Source of the DNA: Clostridium cuniculi
GTDB lineage: Bacteria; Bacillota; Clostridia; Clostridiales; Clostridiaceae
DNA length: 64,000 nucleotides
Direction of reading: 5' to 3'
NCBI RefSeq assembly: GCF_004353185.1
Contig: NZ_SMUS01000007.1
Span: forward strand, 84,467-148,466
The notes under the pieces are model-generated. The model was not told the origin of the DNA, did no database searches, and saw only the letters and a program-made list of their open reading frames with translations. Shown in pieces: positions 1-9,470 of the stretch. How positions within the stretch are numbered: position 1 is the stretch's first letter; every line of letters starts with the position of its first letter. A program made the translations under genes and the position numbers.

Positions 1-1010
1 ATAGCTTTTGGATCTGGGAACACCTCATTATCCCATTCAAAGTTACACCAATTAAAACCTTTCATCCAGAAACAATCAAAGTGGAATACATGAAGTGGAA
101 TATCTCTTTCTGCCATTCCATCAACAAATTGTGTTACAGTTTTTTCATCATAATTAGTTGTAAATGAAGTTGTAAGCCATAATCCAAATGACCATGCTGG
201 TGGAAGTGCTGGCTTACCTGTTAATGAAGTATAGTTTTCTAAAACTTCCTTCATATCATCTCCAGTTATAATAAAGTAATCTAAAGATTCTCCTGGGACA
301 CTAAATTGTACTTTTGTAACTAATTCAGAACCAACTTCAAATGATACTCTTTCTGGATGATTTACAAATACTCCATATCCTTTATTAGTAATATAAAATG
401 GTACATTTTTATAACTTTGCTCTGTACTTGTACCACCATCTTCATTCCAACAATCTATAGATTGTCCATTCTTAACAAATGGAGTAAATCTTTCACCTAA
501 CCCATATACAGCTTCACCAACTGATAAGGATAATTGCTCTCTCATGAAAGTTTCAATACCTTCATTACTTAAGAATTGTCCACCTTCTTCTTTATAATAA
601 GCTGAGCTTCTATTTGCACTCTTAGTTAACAATTTATTTCCATTAAAGAATTCCATACTAAAGAAATCTTTATTTATATTAACTTTTAAATCTCCAGACT
701 TTACTGTAATAATTTCATCATTTTCAGTTATTTCTGGTTTAAAATTATTATCTTCATATATTTCAAATTCTGGACCATTATTTTGAGTTCCCATATAATG
801 ATAAGCTCTTATTCTTAATATATTTTTCATTGGAGAAGATATTTTATAAGTAATAACTGGCCCTCCAAGTGTATCTCCTCTATGATTTATTCTGTTACAT
901 GGAGCATGAAGTGTTAAAAGTTTTTCCTCTATCTTACTACTATAAACTTCTTGTGGACTATATCTAACTATTCCATCTTTATTTAACCAACATCCATTAC
1001 TGAATTTCAT
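1..1010 (-). CDS. GH31 alpha-xylosidase (YicI-like), partial, C-terminus outside window
   Basis: Family 31 glycosidase that removes non-reducing alpha-xylose, for example from xyloglucan oligosaccharides. The 336 visible codons start at MKFSNGCWLNKDG (ATG at 1010, after AAGGAGTG) and cover the N-terminal beta-sandwich and the beginning of the catalytic barrel. The stretch HFDCFWMKGFNW and EWDNEVFPDP match the YicI-type substrate loop, which favours xylosidase over glucosidase. The nucleophile Asp lies beyond the window edge, so activity cannot be judged. It follows the ABC operon on the same strand but a strong terminator at 1140-1188 and a cre-like site at 1071-1084 suggest its own promoter. 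Intracellular (no signal peptide). Confidence 0.9.
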   Translation of the reverse strand, partial: MKFSNGCWLNKDGIVRYSPQEVYSSKIEEKLLTLHAPCNRINHRGDTLGGPVITYKISSPMKNILRIRAYHYMGTQNNGPEFEIYEDNNFKPEITENDEIITVKSGDLKVNINKDFFSMEFFNGNKLLTKSANRSSAYYKEEGGQFLSNEGIETFMREQLSLSVGEAVYGLGERFTPFVKNGQSIDCWNEDGGTSTEQSYKNVPFYITNKGYGVFVNHPERVSFEVGSELVTKVQFSVPGESLDYFIITGDDMKEVLENYTSLTGKPALPPAWSFGLWLTTSFTTNYDEKTVTQFVDGMAERDIPLHVFHFDCFWMKGFNWCNFEWDNEVFPDPKA

Positions 1011-1070
1011 TATTTTCACTCCTTATGTTTATATAATATTTCTTTATAACTTAATTATAAGAGCGACCTT

Positions 1071-1084
1071 TGTAATCGTATACC
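1071..1084. promoter_or_regulatory. cre-like site upstream of GH31
   Basis: TGTAATCGTATACC matches 12 of 14 positions of the CcpA consensus TGWAANCGNTNWCA and lies 61-74 bases upstream of the GH31 start. Catabolite repression of a xylosidase would be expected. This is motif inference only. Confidence 0.4.
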
Positions 1085-1139
1085 ATAAAAATTTTATATA
1101 TTTTATTGTAATAATTAGTGCTTTATATAGCTTTTCATT

Positions 1140-1188
1140 AATAGTAAATAAAAAAGGAGCTATATTGCTCCTTTTTTTATTTACTATT
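1140..1188 (-). terminator. terminator of the Lpl-type ABC operon
   Basis: Inverted repeat with arms 1140-1160 and 1167-1188 (core AAAAAAGGAGC / GCTCCTTTTTTT, one bulged T, six-base loop). It begins directly after the stop codon of the solute-binding protein gene, and separates it from the GH31 gene. Confidence 0.85.
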
Positions 1189-1190
1189 AA

Positions 1191-2870
1191 CTAATTCCAT
1201 AATTCAAGTCTTTCTTTAGTTAAATTAGTCATTTGCTCATTAAGTTCATCAACACCATAACTCTTTAATGTTGCTTGTATTTCATCCCATGCCTTATCAA
1301 AGTCTTCTGGTTTTCCTAAAATAGCTTGTGTTACTGCTTGTTGAATATAATCATCACATTTTTGTTGTATTATAGATATATCGCTATCACTAGGAATAGT
1401 ATATTGCCATACTTGTCCATGCTTAGAAATTCCTAATTCTTCTGCAGAAGGGAACATTTCTGTAAAGTCATCAATCCCATATCCAGCTAACGTTTCTTTT
1501 TGAGCATCATTATAGTTTGCAATAACATTTTCTATAGTAGTAGTAGTATAAGAATTACCAGTTGAATCTACAGCTCCAACTCCTCTTTGTGGGAATGGGT
1601 ATACATATGCACCTATACCAGTTTTCTTACTAAAGTCAGGATCTGTATTTTTTTGTTCTTGAACTTCTGGTAATAGTTCTCTCTTACCATCTTCATTTAT
1701 AGTGTAATGCTCACCTTCAATACCCCAGTTTAAAAGAACTTGTGCTTCATCAGATGCCATCCAATCAAGGAATTCAAATGCTCTTTCTTTATTTTCACAG
1801 CTTTCTGAGATTGCAATTCCCCAACCTCCACCAAATCCGTAGTTCTTAAGAGATTGATCTTTATATTCCTCACTTACTGTAACAGGTAATCTTGCATAAG
1901 TTGAACCTGCCTTACCTTCTGAAAGTAATGTCTTTTCAGCATCACTATAATCCCAAGCAGCATCAGATAGTCCTACTACTCTTCCTGAAGAAATCTTAGC
2001 TTTATAAGTATCTTCTTTTTGAGTAAATGATTCAGGGTCTAATAAACCAATATCATTCATGTGATTTAACCATTGGAAGTACTCTTTTATTTCAGGTAAT
2101 GTAAATTTATAAGTAGTTTCTCCTGTTTCATCATCAACTTTAAATTGTCCATCATCTGGAATTCCTAATGCTGCAGATGCTATGTTACCTGTAGTAATTA
2201 ACCATCTCCAGTCACTTGCCATTAATGATAATCCTATCCTCTCTTGTCCATCTTCAGTTGTTGGATTCGCTTCTATATAAGTCTTTATAGCTTCTTCATA
2301 ATCATAAATAGTATTTATTTCAGGATATCCTAATTCTTTTAGTACGTCATGTTGAATTTGTAATGTTCCACCTGGTTCATATACTTCTGCACTAACTCCA
2401 TAAGTACCTACAGTATATATAGAAGGATCATCTGCACTTGCTTTAAGTCTATCTAATTGATCTCCATATAAGGCTTTTAAATTATCTCCCTTTTCTTCTA
2501 TCATATCATCAAGCTTAATGATAGCTCCAGCATCAATCAGTTTACCAGTATCCCCTTTAGCATATATTAAATCTGGGTATTCTCCACTAGCTATCATCAA
2601 TGGAATTGCTTGTGTATCTCCAGCTACTGGATGTGTTATCTCTAATGTTACACCTGTTAATTCCGTTATTTTCTTTGCAACCTCATCAGTAAAATCCCAG
2701 TCTTCATTTAAATCACAATTAAAAAATGTTAATGTAATTGGTGTTTTATCCATTCCATCAAGTATTGGCGTATCACTACTTGCTTCTTCAGACTTCTTTC
2801 CACAGCCTACAAAACAAGTTACTGTTAACGTTATCGCCATAACCAATGATAATAATTTACGTTTTTTCAT
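1191..2870 (-). CDS. Lpl-type extracellular solute-binding lipoprotein of a sugar ABC importer
   Basis: Membrane-anchored binding protein that captures an oligosaccharide outside the cell and passes it to the two permeases encoded just upstream. The signal peptide MKKRKLLSLVMAITLTVTCF is followed by VGCGKK, a lipobox with the lipidated Cys. The length (559 residues) is typical of the large LplA/YtcQ group rather than the roughly 420-residue MalE group. I start at ATG 2870, which has GGGGGAG five bases upstream; an earlier in-frame ATG at 2894 has no such site. Last gene of a three-gene operon (permease, permease, binding protein). No ATPase gene is present; these importers usually share an MsmK-like ATPase. 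Confidence 0.9.
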   Translation of the reverse strand: MKKRKLLSLVMAITLTVTCFVGCGKKSEEASSDTPILDGMDKTPITLTFFNCDLNEDWDFTDEVAKKITELTGVTLEITHPVAGDTQAIPLMIASGEYPDLIYAKGDTGKLIDAGAIIKLDDMIEEKGDNLKALYGDQLDRLKASADDPSIYTVGTYGVSAEVYEPGGTLQIQHDVLKELGYPEINTIYDYEEAIKTYIEANPTTEDGQERIGLSLMASDWRWLITTGNIASAALGIPDDGQFKVDDETGETTYKFTLPEIKEYFQWLNHMNDIGLLDPESFTQKEDTYKAKISSGRVVGLSDAAWDYSDAEKTLLSEGKAGSTYARLPVTVSEEYKDQSLKNYGFGGGWGIAISESCENKERAFEFLDWMASDEAQVLLNWGIEGEHYTINEDGKRELLPEVQEQKNTDPDFSKKTGIGAYVYPFPQRGVGAVDSTGNSYTTTTIENVIANYNDAQKETLAGYGIDDFTEMFPSAEELGISKHGQVWQYTIPSDSDISIIQQKCDDYIQQAVTQAILGKPEDFDKAWDEIQATLKSYGVDELNEQMTNLTKERLELWN

Positions 2871-2946
2871 ATTTTCTCCCCCTAAATTACACATAATTTT
2901 ATTTTATTATTTTTTAATGGATAATTCAAAATAAATTATCCTATAT

Positions 2947-3831
2947 TTAACTTTTTACTGCTCCTAAAGTCATACCTGTTACAAAGTACTTTTGTACAAA
3001 TGGATATACTAAAAGTATAGGAACTGTTGCAACCATTGTAATTGCCATCTTAATTGATTGCGGATTTGACTTACTTGCATTTTGTAATAATGGATTATTA
3101 ACATCCACATTAGAACTTGCATTATCAATAATTTTCATTAACTCATATTGCAGCGTTGTCATACTAGCATTTCCTCTAGCATAAAGGTAAGTATCAAACC
3201 AACTATTCCATTGCCCAACTGCTATAAATAATGCTATTGTTGCTATAACTGGTAAACATAACGGCATTACTATCTTGTAGAAGGTTGTCCAATCGTTTGC
3301 TCCATCAATTTTAGCTGATTCATAAAGAGCTTCTGGTAAACCATCCATAAATGATCTCATTACTATTACATTAAATGCACTTATTAAACCTGGTAAAATA
3401 TATACTGCAAAATTATTTATTAATCCTAGGTTTTTAACAACTAAGAATTCTGGAATTAATCCACCACTAACATACATTGTTATTATAAATAATAATGTAA
3501 CTGCTTTATTAAATATAAAATCTCTTCTACTTAGTGTATAAGCAACCATTGCTGTTGCAATAACTCCAGTAACAGTACCAATAACAGTTCTTAAAATAGA
3601 GTTAAAGAATGCTAATGGTAATTTACTACTTCCTGAAAATACTTGTTTATAATTTGCTAATGTAAATTCTCTTGGCCATATATATATTCCACCTTTTACT
3701 GTATCTGTAGCATCGTTTAATGAAACTGCCAATACATTTAAGAATGGATATAAAGTTATCACAATTATGAAACACATTATTATTGTAAGTACTATATCAA
3801 AAACTTCTATTTTCTTTCTTTTCTTTCTCAT
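2947..3831 (-). CDS. carbohydrate ABC transporter permease (LplC/MalG type)
   Basis: One of two transmembrane subunits of the importer. Six hydrophobic segments are visible, and the EAA loop reads EALYESAKIDGANDWTTFYKIVMPL, the cytoplasmic contact with the ATPase. It ends in QKYFVTGMTLGAVKS, the typical CUT1 MalG-type terminus. ATG at 3831 follows AAGGAGG. Middle gene of the operon. Confidence 0.92.
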   Translation of the reverse strand: MRKKRKKIEVFDIVLTIIMCFIIVITLYPFLNVLAVSLNDATDTVKGGIYIWPREFTLANYKQVFSGSSKLPLAFFNSILRTVIGTVTGVIATAMVAYTLSRRDFIFNKAVTLLFIITMYVSGGLIPEFLVVKNLGLINNFAVYILPGLISAFNVIVMRSFMDGLPEALYESAKIDGANDWTTFYKIVMPLCLPVIATIALFIAVGQWNSWFDTYLYARGNASMTTLQYELMKIIDNASSNVDVNNPLLQNASKSNPQSIKMAITMVATVPILLVYPFVQKYFVTGMTLGAVKS

Positions 3832-3886
3832 ATTTTCCTCCTTACCTAGATCAATGACATAATTAATCTAAACGAATATTTAATTT

Positions 3887-4873
3887 CTAACTTAATAAAC
3901 TTCCTTCTCCATCGTTAAACTTTTTAGACATTTTATTTGCTAAGAAAATTAAAACAATTCCTACAACAGATTTAAATATACCTATTGCTGTACCAAATGA
4001 ATATCTAAACATTCCAATACCATAATCTAATGCATACTTATCAATAACTAATGATTTACTTGCAACTATTGGATTTCCAAGTAACATTTGTTTTTCAAAT
4101 CCTATATTTATTAAGTTACCAATACTCATTATAAGAAGTACTAATACTGTACTTTTTATAGAAGGTAATGTTATACTAAACATTTGTCTAAATCTTCCTG
4201 CACCATCAACTTTAGCTGCATTATATAATTCTGGATCTATAGCTGTCATTGCAGCTAAATAAATAATTGCATTCCACCCCATTTCCTTCCATACATCTGA
4301 AGCTGTAACTACTCCCCAAAACATACTTGGAGTAGACATAAATTGTATTGGAGTATCTATTAAATTAAGCTTCATCAATATTTCATTAACAATTCCTGAT
4401 GATGATAACATATTTGTAACTAAACTCGCTGCAACAACCCAAGATATAAAGTGTGGTAAGTAAGAAATTGTTTGTGCTGTTCTTTTGAATTTAGAAGATC
4501 GTATTTCATTTAATAACAATGCAAATGTTATTGAAGCTATTGTTCCAAATACTAGACCTAAAATACTCATACCTAAAGTATTTTGAAGTGCTTGATAAAA
4601 CTGATCTTCCTTAAATAATGTTATAAAGTGCTTAAATCCAACCCACGTTTGATCAAAGAAGCCCTTTTGAGGTTTATAATCCTGAAATGCCATTGTCCAT
4701 CCAGCTAATGGAAGGTATTTAAATATTATTACCCATATAACAAATGGTAATGACATTGCTATTAAACATTTTTGTTTCTTAATATTATTCCAAGTAATTT
4801 TTCTTTCTTTAGGTTTCTTAATTCCCTTTTTTATTTTTTTTGTAGTATTAACTTTTTCTGTTACTTGCACCAT
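3887..4873 (-). CDS. carbohydrate ABC transporter permease (LplB/MalF type)
   Basis: Second transmembrane subunit and first gene of the operon. A basic N-terminal tail (about 30 residues) precedes six membrane segments; the EAA loop is around PELYNAAKVDGAGRFRQMF. Length 328 fits the LplB group. ATG 4873 follows GGAGG with a five-base spacer. The 249-base divergent promoter region shared with the GH3 gene carries three copies of a CATGTAAA motif, a possible common operator. Confidence 0.92.
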   Translation of the reverse strand: MVQVTEKVNTTKKIKKGIKKPKERKITWNNIKKQKCLIAMSLPFVIWVIIFKYLPLAGWTMAFQDYKPQKGFFDQTWVGFKHFITLFKEDQFYQALQNTLGMSILGLVFGTIASITFALLLNEIRSSKFKRTAQTISYLPHFISWVVAASLVTNMLSSSGIVNEILMKLNLIDTPIQFMSTPSMFWGVVTASDVWKEMGWNAIIYLAAMTAIDPELYNAAKVDGAGRFRQMFSITLPSIKSTVLVLLIMSIGNLINIGFEKQMLLGNPIVASKSLVIDKYALDYGIGMFRYSFGTAIGIFKSVVGIVLIFLANKMSKKFNDGEGSLLS

Positions 4874-4959
4874 TTATTCCTCCATTCCCTTAAGTTCTGT
4901 TGATACTATTATTTTAGTCCCTCTTCCATTTTCTAGATACCCATAAAAATGTATATGTT

Positions 4960-5034
4960 TTCATGTAAAAATTAGAGTATTCTATCAGAAAATACATGTA
5001 AAATTTAATATATTACATTTACATGAAATTTTTA
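4960..5034. promoter_or_regulatory. divergent promoter region with three CATGTAAA operator-like repeats
   Basis: TTCATGTAAAAATTA (4960-4974), ACATGTAAAATTTAA (4994-5008) and, inverted, TTTACATGAAATTTTTA (5018-5034). The first and third share TTTCATGTAAA in opposite orientation. They lie between the divergent permease and GH3 genes. The regulator is not in the window. AT-rich sequence makes chance similarity possible. Confidence 0.4.
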
Positions 5035-5122
5035 ATGATAAACCCCTTAACAAATTATGGTATTTCTTTCAAGTCATTTATATTAACATTTATTTAGACT
5101 ACATTAATAGGAGGTTTATTTA

Positions 5123-7876
5123 ATGACACAATATATATATAAGAACTCTACTTTCCCATTAGATGTAAGGGTAAAGTCTCTAATTTCTTTACTAACTTTA
5201 GATGAAAAGATTTCACTCTTACCAACTAGACAAGCTGCAATTGAAAGATTAAATATTAGTAAATATAGTGTTGGTGGAGAAGCTGCACACGGAGTTGTTT
5301 CTAATACTGGACCATCAACTGTATTTCCACAACCCCTTGGTTTAGCTTCTACTTTTGATGAAAAATTATTAGAAGAAATAGGTTCAGTAATAGGTGATGA
5401 AGCTAGAATTTATTATGATAAAAGTAACAGAAAATATGGTTTGACCTTATGGGCTCCAACTATAGATATGGAACGTGATCCTCGTTGGGGAAGAACTGAA
5501 GAAGCTTATGGAGAAGACCCTATTTTAACTGGTAAACTCTCTTCTAATTTAATAAAAGGTATGCAAGGTTATGATGACTTCTATCTTAAATTAGTCCCTG
5601 CTCCAAAACACTTTTATGGAAATAATAATGAAGAAGGCAGAATTTATTGTTCATCTAGTATTGATAAAAGAAATAAAAATGAATACTATTTAAAGGCTTT
5701 TAAACCTGCCTTTGTAGAAGGAAAAGCTAAGTCAATGATGACAGCTTATAATTCTATCAATGGAATACCTTGCATACTAAATAAAGAAGTGCAAGATATC
5801 GTTAAAGATACTTGGAGATGTGATGGATTTATAGTTTGTGATGGTGGTGATTTTTCTCAAACTGTTGATTATCATAAATATTATAAGACTCATGCTGAAA
5901 CTATAGCTGGTGCATTAAAAGCTGGAATTGACTGCTTTACAGATGATGCAGAATTAGTAATAAATGCAGCTAAAGAAGCAATATCCAGAAATCTTATAAC
6001 TGAAAAAGATATTGATAAGGCAATATCAAATATATTAAAAATTCGATTTAGGCTAGGCCAATTTGATGATGACTCTTTAAATCCATATGCAAATATATGT
6101 CCAGAAAAACTTTGCTCTAAGTCTCATAGTGAGCTTTCCTTAAAGGCTTGTTTGGAATCAATTGTACTTCTAAAAAACGAAAATAATATTCTTCCTCTTA
6201 AAGAAGATAAGATTAATAGTATTGCAATTCTAGGTCCATTAGCCAATGAAATATATAGAGATTGGTACTGTGGAACACCACCTTATAAAGTAACAATGTT
6301 AGATGGAATAAAAAATAAATTAATTAATAAAGATATTAAGTTTCACAATGGAAATGATATTGTTAAGTTATCTGTTAATAATGAACATTTATTTAACAAT
6401 AATTTTGAAATTTGTGATTGGGGATTTGGTAGTATTACTTTAAAAGATACTTATACCAATAAATATTTAACTCTTGAAGAAGATGATAATAAAATCTCCC
6501 CTTCTGCTGATATTATATGGGGATGGTTTGTAAAAGAAGTTTTCAAATATAATGATATATCTGATAACAACTTTACATTAAGAACCTGGGATAACGGAAA
6601 AATTTCTTTTAATAATGGATTACTAAATAAAAATGTTGATGAAAATAGTGATCTTATATTAAATAAAAAAATTATTGAAAATGGTATAAAAGAATGTACA
6701 ACTCTTGCTGCCAATAGTGACGTAGCTATAGTGGTTGTTGGAAATCATCCATTAATTAATGGTAAAGAAGAAATAGATAGAACTGATTTAATTTTACCTC
6801 CATCTCAAGAAGAACTAATAAAAAGTGTATATTCTGTAAACCCAAATACAATCGTAGTAATGATTAGTAGTTACCCTTTTGCAATAAATTGGTGCAATGA
6901 TAATATTCCTGCAATTCTTCATTGTACTCATGGGTGTCAAGAACTTGGAAATGCACTAACTCAATGTTTATTTGGTGATTATAATCCAGCTGGAAGATTG
7001 CCTATGACATGGTATAAATCAATAAATGATTTACCTTCTATTATGAATTACGATATTATAAATAGTAATTCAACATATATGTATTATAAAGGTGAACCTC
7101 TTTATGAATTTGGTTATGGATTAAGTTATACAAATTTTAAATATAGTAATTTAGTAATTAGCTCTAATAAAATTAGTAATAGTAAAGAAATCAAAATTGA
7201 TTTTTTACTTGAAAATATAGGTCCTTTTGATGGTGATGAGGTCGTTCAACTTTATGTTTCATTAACTTCAAGTAGAGCGAAACGACCAATTAAACAACTA
7301 GTAAATTTTAAAAGAATACATTTAGATAAAAATGAATGTAAATGGGTTACTTTTAAATTAAATAGTAGTGATTTAGAATACTTTGATGTTTCAAGTAACA
7401 ACTTTATTTTAGAAAGTGGCAAATGTTCAATATTAATAGGTAGTTCTTCAAAAAATATTAAATTAAAAAAAGATATAACTATTATAGGCGAGACCTTAAA
7501 GCCTAGAAACTTATCATATCTAACTAAAGCTGAAGATTATGATAGTTGTAATAATATTATTTTAGATGAATGTAGTTTAGGTGGGACCTGTGTAACAACT
7601 TCTAAAAACAATCTGTCTTGGATAAAATTTTCTGACGTTGACTTAAAAAACTATTCTATTTTATCTATAGAAGCTATTTTTAACTCTATAGCTAATATAG
7701 AAATACGAATCGATAGTATTAATGGAGATATTTTAGGTAGTTTAAAAATTACAACTGAAGAAATTAAAGATAATTGGAATAATCATATTTGTAAATTAAA
7801 ACCTTTAAACTCTATAAATGATTTATATTTAGTAATTAATGGTGATTGCTTAATTAATTCATTAAAGTTTATCTAA
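5123..7876 (+). CDS. GH3 beta-glycosidase (beta-glucosidase/beta-xylosidase) with inserted domain and C-terminal beta-sandwich
   Basis: Intracellular GH3 enzyme (no signal peptide), 917 residues, longer than the usual 700-800. The N-terminal barrel carries the family landmarks TIDMERDPRWGR, EEAYGEDP, KHFYGNNNEEGR and the nucleophile Asp240 in FIVCDGGDF. The C-terminal sandwich (about 340-780) is interrupted at about 415-510 by a small fascin/ricin-like beta domain (ITLKDTYTNKYLTLEED). A fibronectin-III-like region (YEFGYGLSYTNF onward) follows, then a tail from about 789 that looks like a CBM6-like sandwich. ATG at 5123 follows AGGAGG. Divergent from the importer and near the GH31 gene, so a role in xyloglucan-type oligosaccharide breakdown is likely. 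The CDGG nucleophile context differs from the usual SDW/SDCG. Confidence 0.9.
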   Translation: MTQYIYKNSTFPLDVRVKSLISLLTLDEKISLLPTRQAAIERLNISKYSVGGEAAHGVVSNTGPSTVFPQPLGLASTFDEKLLEEIGSVIGDEARIYYDKSNRKYGLTLWAPTIDMERDPRWGRTEEAYGEDPILTGKLSSNLIKGMQGYDDFYLKLVPAPKHFYGNNNEEGRIYCSSSIDKRNKNEYYLKAFKPAFVEGKAKSMMTAYNSINGIPCILNKEVQDIVKDTWRCDGFIVCDGGDFSQTVDYHKYYKTHAETIAGALKAGIDCFTDDAELVINAAKEAISRNLITEKDIDKAISNILKIRFRLGQFDDDSLNPYANICPEKLCSKSHSELSLKACLESIVLLKNENNILPLKEDKINSIAILGPLANEIYRDWYCGTPPYKVTMLDGIKNKLINKDIKFHNGNDIVKLSVNNEHLFNNNFEICDWGFGSITLKDTYTNKYLTLEEDDNKISPSADIIWGWFVKEVFKYNDISDNNFTLRTWDNGKISFNNGLLNKNVDENSDLILNKKIIENGIKECTTLAANSDVAIVVVGNHPLINGKEEIDRTDLILPPSQEELIKSVYSVNPNTIVVMISSYPFAINWCNDNIPAILHCTHGCQELGNALTQCLFGDYNPAGRLPMTWYKSINDLPSIMNYDIINSNSTYMYYKGEPLYEFGYGLSYTNFKYSNLVISSNKISNSKEIKIDFLLENIGPFDGDEVVQLYVSLTSSRAKRPIKQLVNFKRIHLDKNECKWVTFKLNSSDLEYFDVSSNNFILESGKCSILIGSSSKNIKLKKDITIIGETLKPRNLSYLTKAEDYDSCNNIILDECSLGGTCVTTSKNNLSWIKFSDVDLKNYSILSIEAIFNSIANIEIRIDSINGDILGSLKITTEEIKDNWNNHICKLKPLNSINDLYLVINGDCLINSLKFI

Positions 7877-7903
7877 ATTTATAATTAAAATATTATAAAA
7901 ATT

Positions 7904-7952
7904 AAAGATATAGATTAAGAAAATATTTAGTAAATTCTTAATCTATATCTTT
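7904..7952. terminator. bidirectional terminator between GH3 and YesL genes
   Basis: Perfect 18-base-pair inverted repeat, arms 7904-7921 and 7935-7952, with A-rich left and T-rich right edges, placed between two convergent genes. Confidence 0.85.
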
Positions 7953-7955
7953 TTA

Positions 7956-8642
7956 TTAACTTGAGTATTTTTCCTTTAAAGCTACTTCTACATCACTTAA
8001 AATACTATCTTCCATTCTTAAAATTAAGTAGCAAACAGCACTAGCTCCAAACAAAGTAGCTATTAATGATATACTTGTAAAATTAACAATTGCTACCCCT
8101 ATAATTATTAAAGAAATATTAGTTAGTGTTATATAAAATTTCTTAAATACTAACTTAATAGATATTATAAATAAATCTATAGTTTTAGCATTTATCCTTG
8201 CTAATATAGGATATATATACAAGCTTATTGCTCCCATAAATATAGCTAAAGCTATAAAAACATAAGAAATTATTTTCATATTAATTGAAAAAAAGTATCC
8301 AATATCTATATAAGAAATCATTAAAACTATATTTATTATTGCAGATATAAATATACCTTGTGCAAAATTAATTTTATAAAAGTGAAAATAATCTCTAGTA
8401 GCCACTTCTTGCTTATCCTTCATTAATCTTCCCATAACAGAAAACATAGTGGATAATGCTGGACCTATGGATATTCCTAAAAATGTTAAAATAGGAATAG
8501 ATAAATTTTCTCCCGAAATAAAAAAATAAATTATAAATGGTGAAACAGTTACTAAAAACCATATATTTGTTATAAACAAATACATCACCTTACTAGTTAA
8601 TAAATAAATTCTATTATCACAAGCTTCTCTAGAATTTGCCAT
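7956..8642 (-). CDS. YesL-like DUF624 membrane protein
   Basis: Small integral membrane protein (228 residues) with about five hydrophobic segments. The N-terminal region (RIYLLTSKVMYLFITNIWFLV, then PALSTMFSVMGRL and DYFHFYKINF) resembles DUF624, a family commonly found beside Lpl-type sugar importers in Firmicutes. Function is unknown. RBS AAAGGATG precedes ATG 8642. Convergent with the GH3 gene. Confidence 0.65.
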   Translation of the reverse strand: MANSREACDNRIYLLTSKVMYLFITNIWFLVTVSPFIIYFFISGENLSIPILTFLGISIGPALSTMFSVMGRLMKDKQEVATRDYFHFYKINFAQGIFISAIINIVLMISYIDIGYFFSINMKIISYVFIALAIFMGAISLYIYPILARINAKTIDLFIISIKLVFKKFYITLTNISLIIIGVAIVNFTSISLIATLFGASAVCYLILRMEDSILSDVEVALKEKYSS

Positions 8643-8774
8643 ATATCCACATCCTTTTTACTATAATACCCCTTTATTACCTCTGTTATTTTTTAATTAT
8701 ACTAAGTTTAAATTTCTATTTATACATTAAATATTACATATAAAATACATTTAAAATTAGTTATTATAAAATAA

Positions 8775-8811
8775 AGGCTGAAAACTATATTTTTATAATT
8801 TTCAACCTCTA
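8775..8811 (-). terminator. terminator of the DUF975 gene
   Basis: AGGCTGAAAAC and ATTTTCAACCT form an imperfect stem around an AT loop, directly after the DUF975 stop codon. Confidence 0.65.
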
Positions 8812-8817
8812 TTTTTT

Positions 8818-9426
8818 TTAATTATTATTTAAATATAAATAAAAATTTGCTTCTGTTAATTTTTGATATGGAGCTACCCAAAGTGCGGCAATTCCTAATG
8901 TTACTAATGAAAGCAACCACCATCCAATAAATGTTAAGTTCAAATAGAATAATTCCCACTTATGACCACTCATTAAATTAACACTTTCATTTATACATTG
9001 TGTTATAGACTTACTTGGATCTTCTGACAATATATAAAATGCCTGTGAAAACATAAGAGATACTATTATACCTGGTACTATAAATAATAAAGTTCCTGCC
9101 AAAACAGCTAAGGTTATTAAAATATTTAATCCCAATGTTTTTAAATAAATATTAAAGCTTGAAAATAATGTATCAAATCTAGGTTCTTGTCTCTTAGTTG
9201 CCATATCTAATAAAAATCTACACAATCCAACTGATATAACACCACCTAATAATAGCGCAATTAAATCTAAAGAATATGACAGTCCTTCCATACCTAGCTT
9301 GGAAGCTGCCTTATATCCTACATCTACCTCTAATATTATATTAGCAACTAACACTGTTCCTATTGCTACTACCCACTTACCTCTTAACTGCTCCTTTGCT
9401 CTACTTTTTAATTCTGCTGTATCCAC
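8818..9426 (-). CDS. DUF975 integral membrane protein
   Basis: 202 residues. It starts with the family signature MDTAELKSRAKEQLRGKW and has about five membrane segments, including SLVTLGIAALWVAPY near the end. The start is GTG at 9426 after GGGGG with a seven-base spacer; the next codons GAT ACA GCA fit the conserved N-terminus. The family has no established function. Confidence 0.8.
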   Translation of the reverse strand: MDTAELKSRAKEQLRGKWVVAIGTVLVANIILEVDVGYKAASKLGMEGLSYSLDLIALLLGGVISVGLCRFLLDMATKRQEPRFDTLFSSFNIYLKTLGLNILITLAVLAGTLLFIVPGIIVSLMFSQAFYILSEDPSKSITQCINESVNLMSGHKWELFYLNLTFIGWWLLSLVTLGIAALWVAPYQKLTEANFYLYLNNN

Positions 9427-9470
9427 AGCACCACCCCCTATATTCTATTGTGAAAATATGGTGATATTTG

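Noticed and set aside
2518..2934. Open frame on the plus strand inside the binding-protein gene
   Set aside because: Shadow of the lipoprotein gene in the opposite frame; low complexity and no ribosome site.
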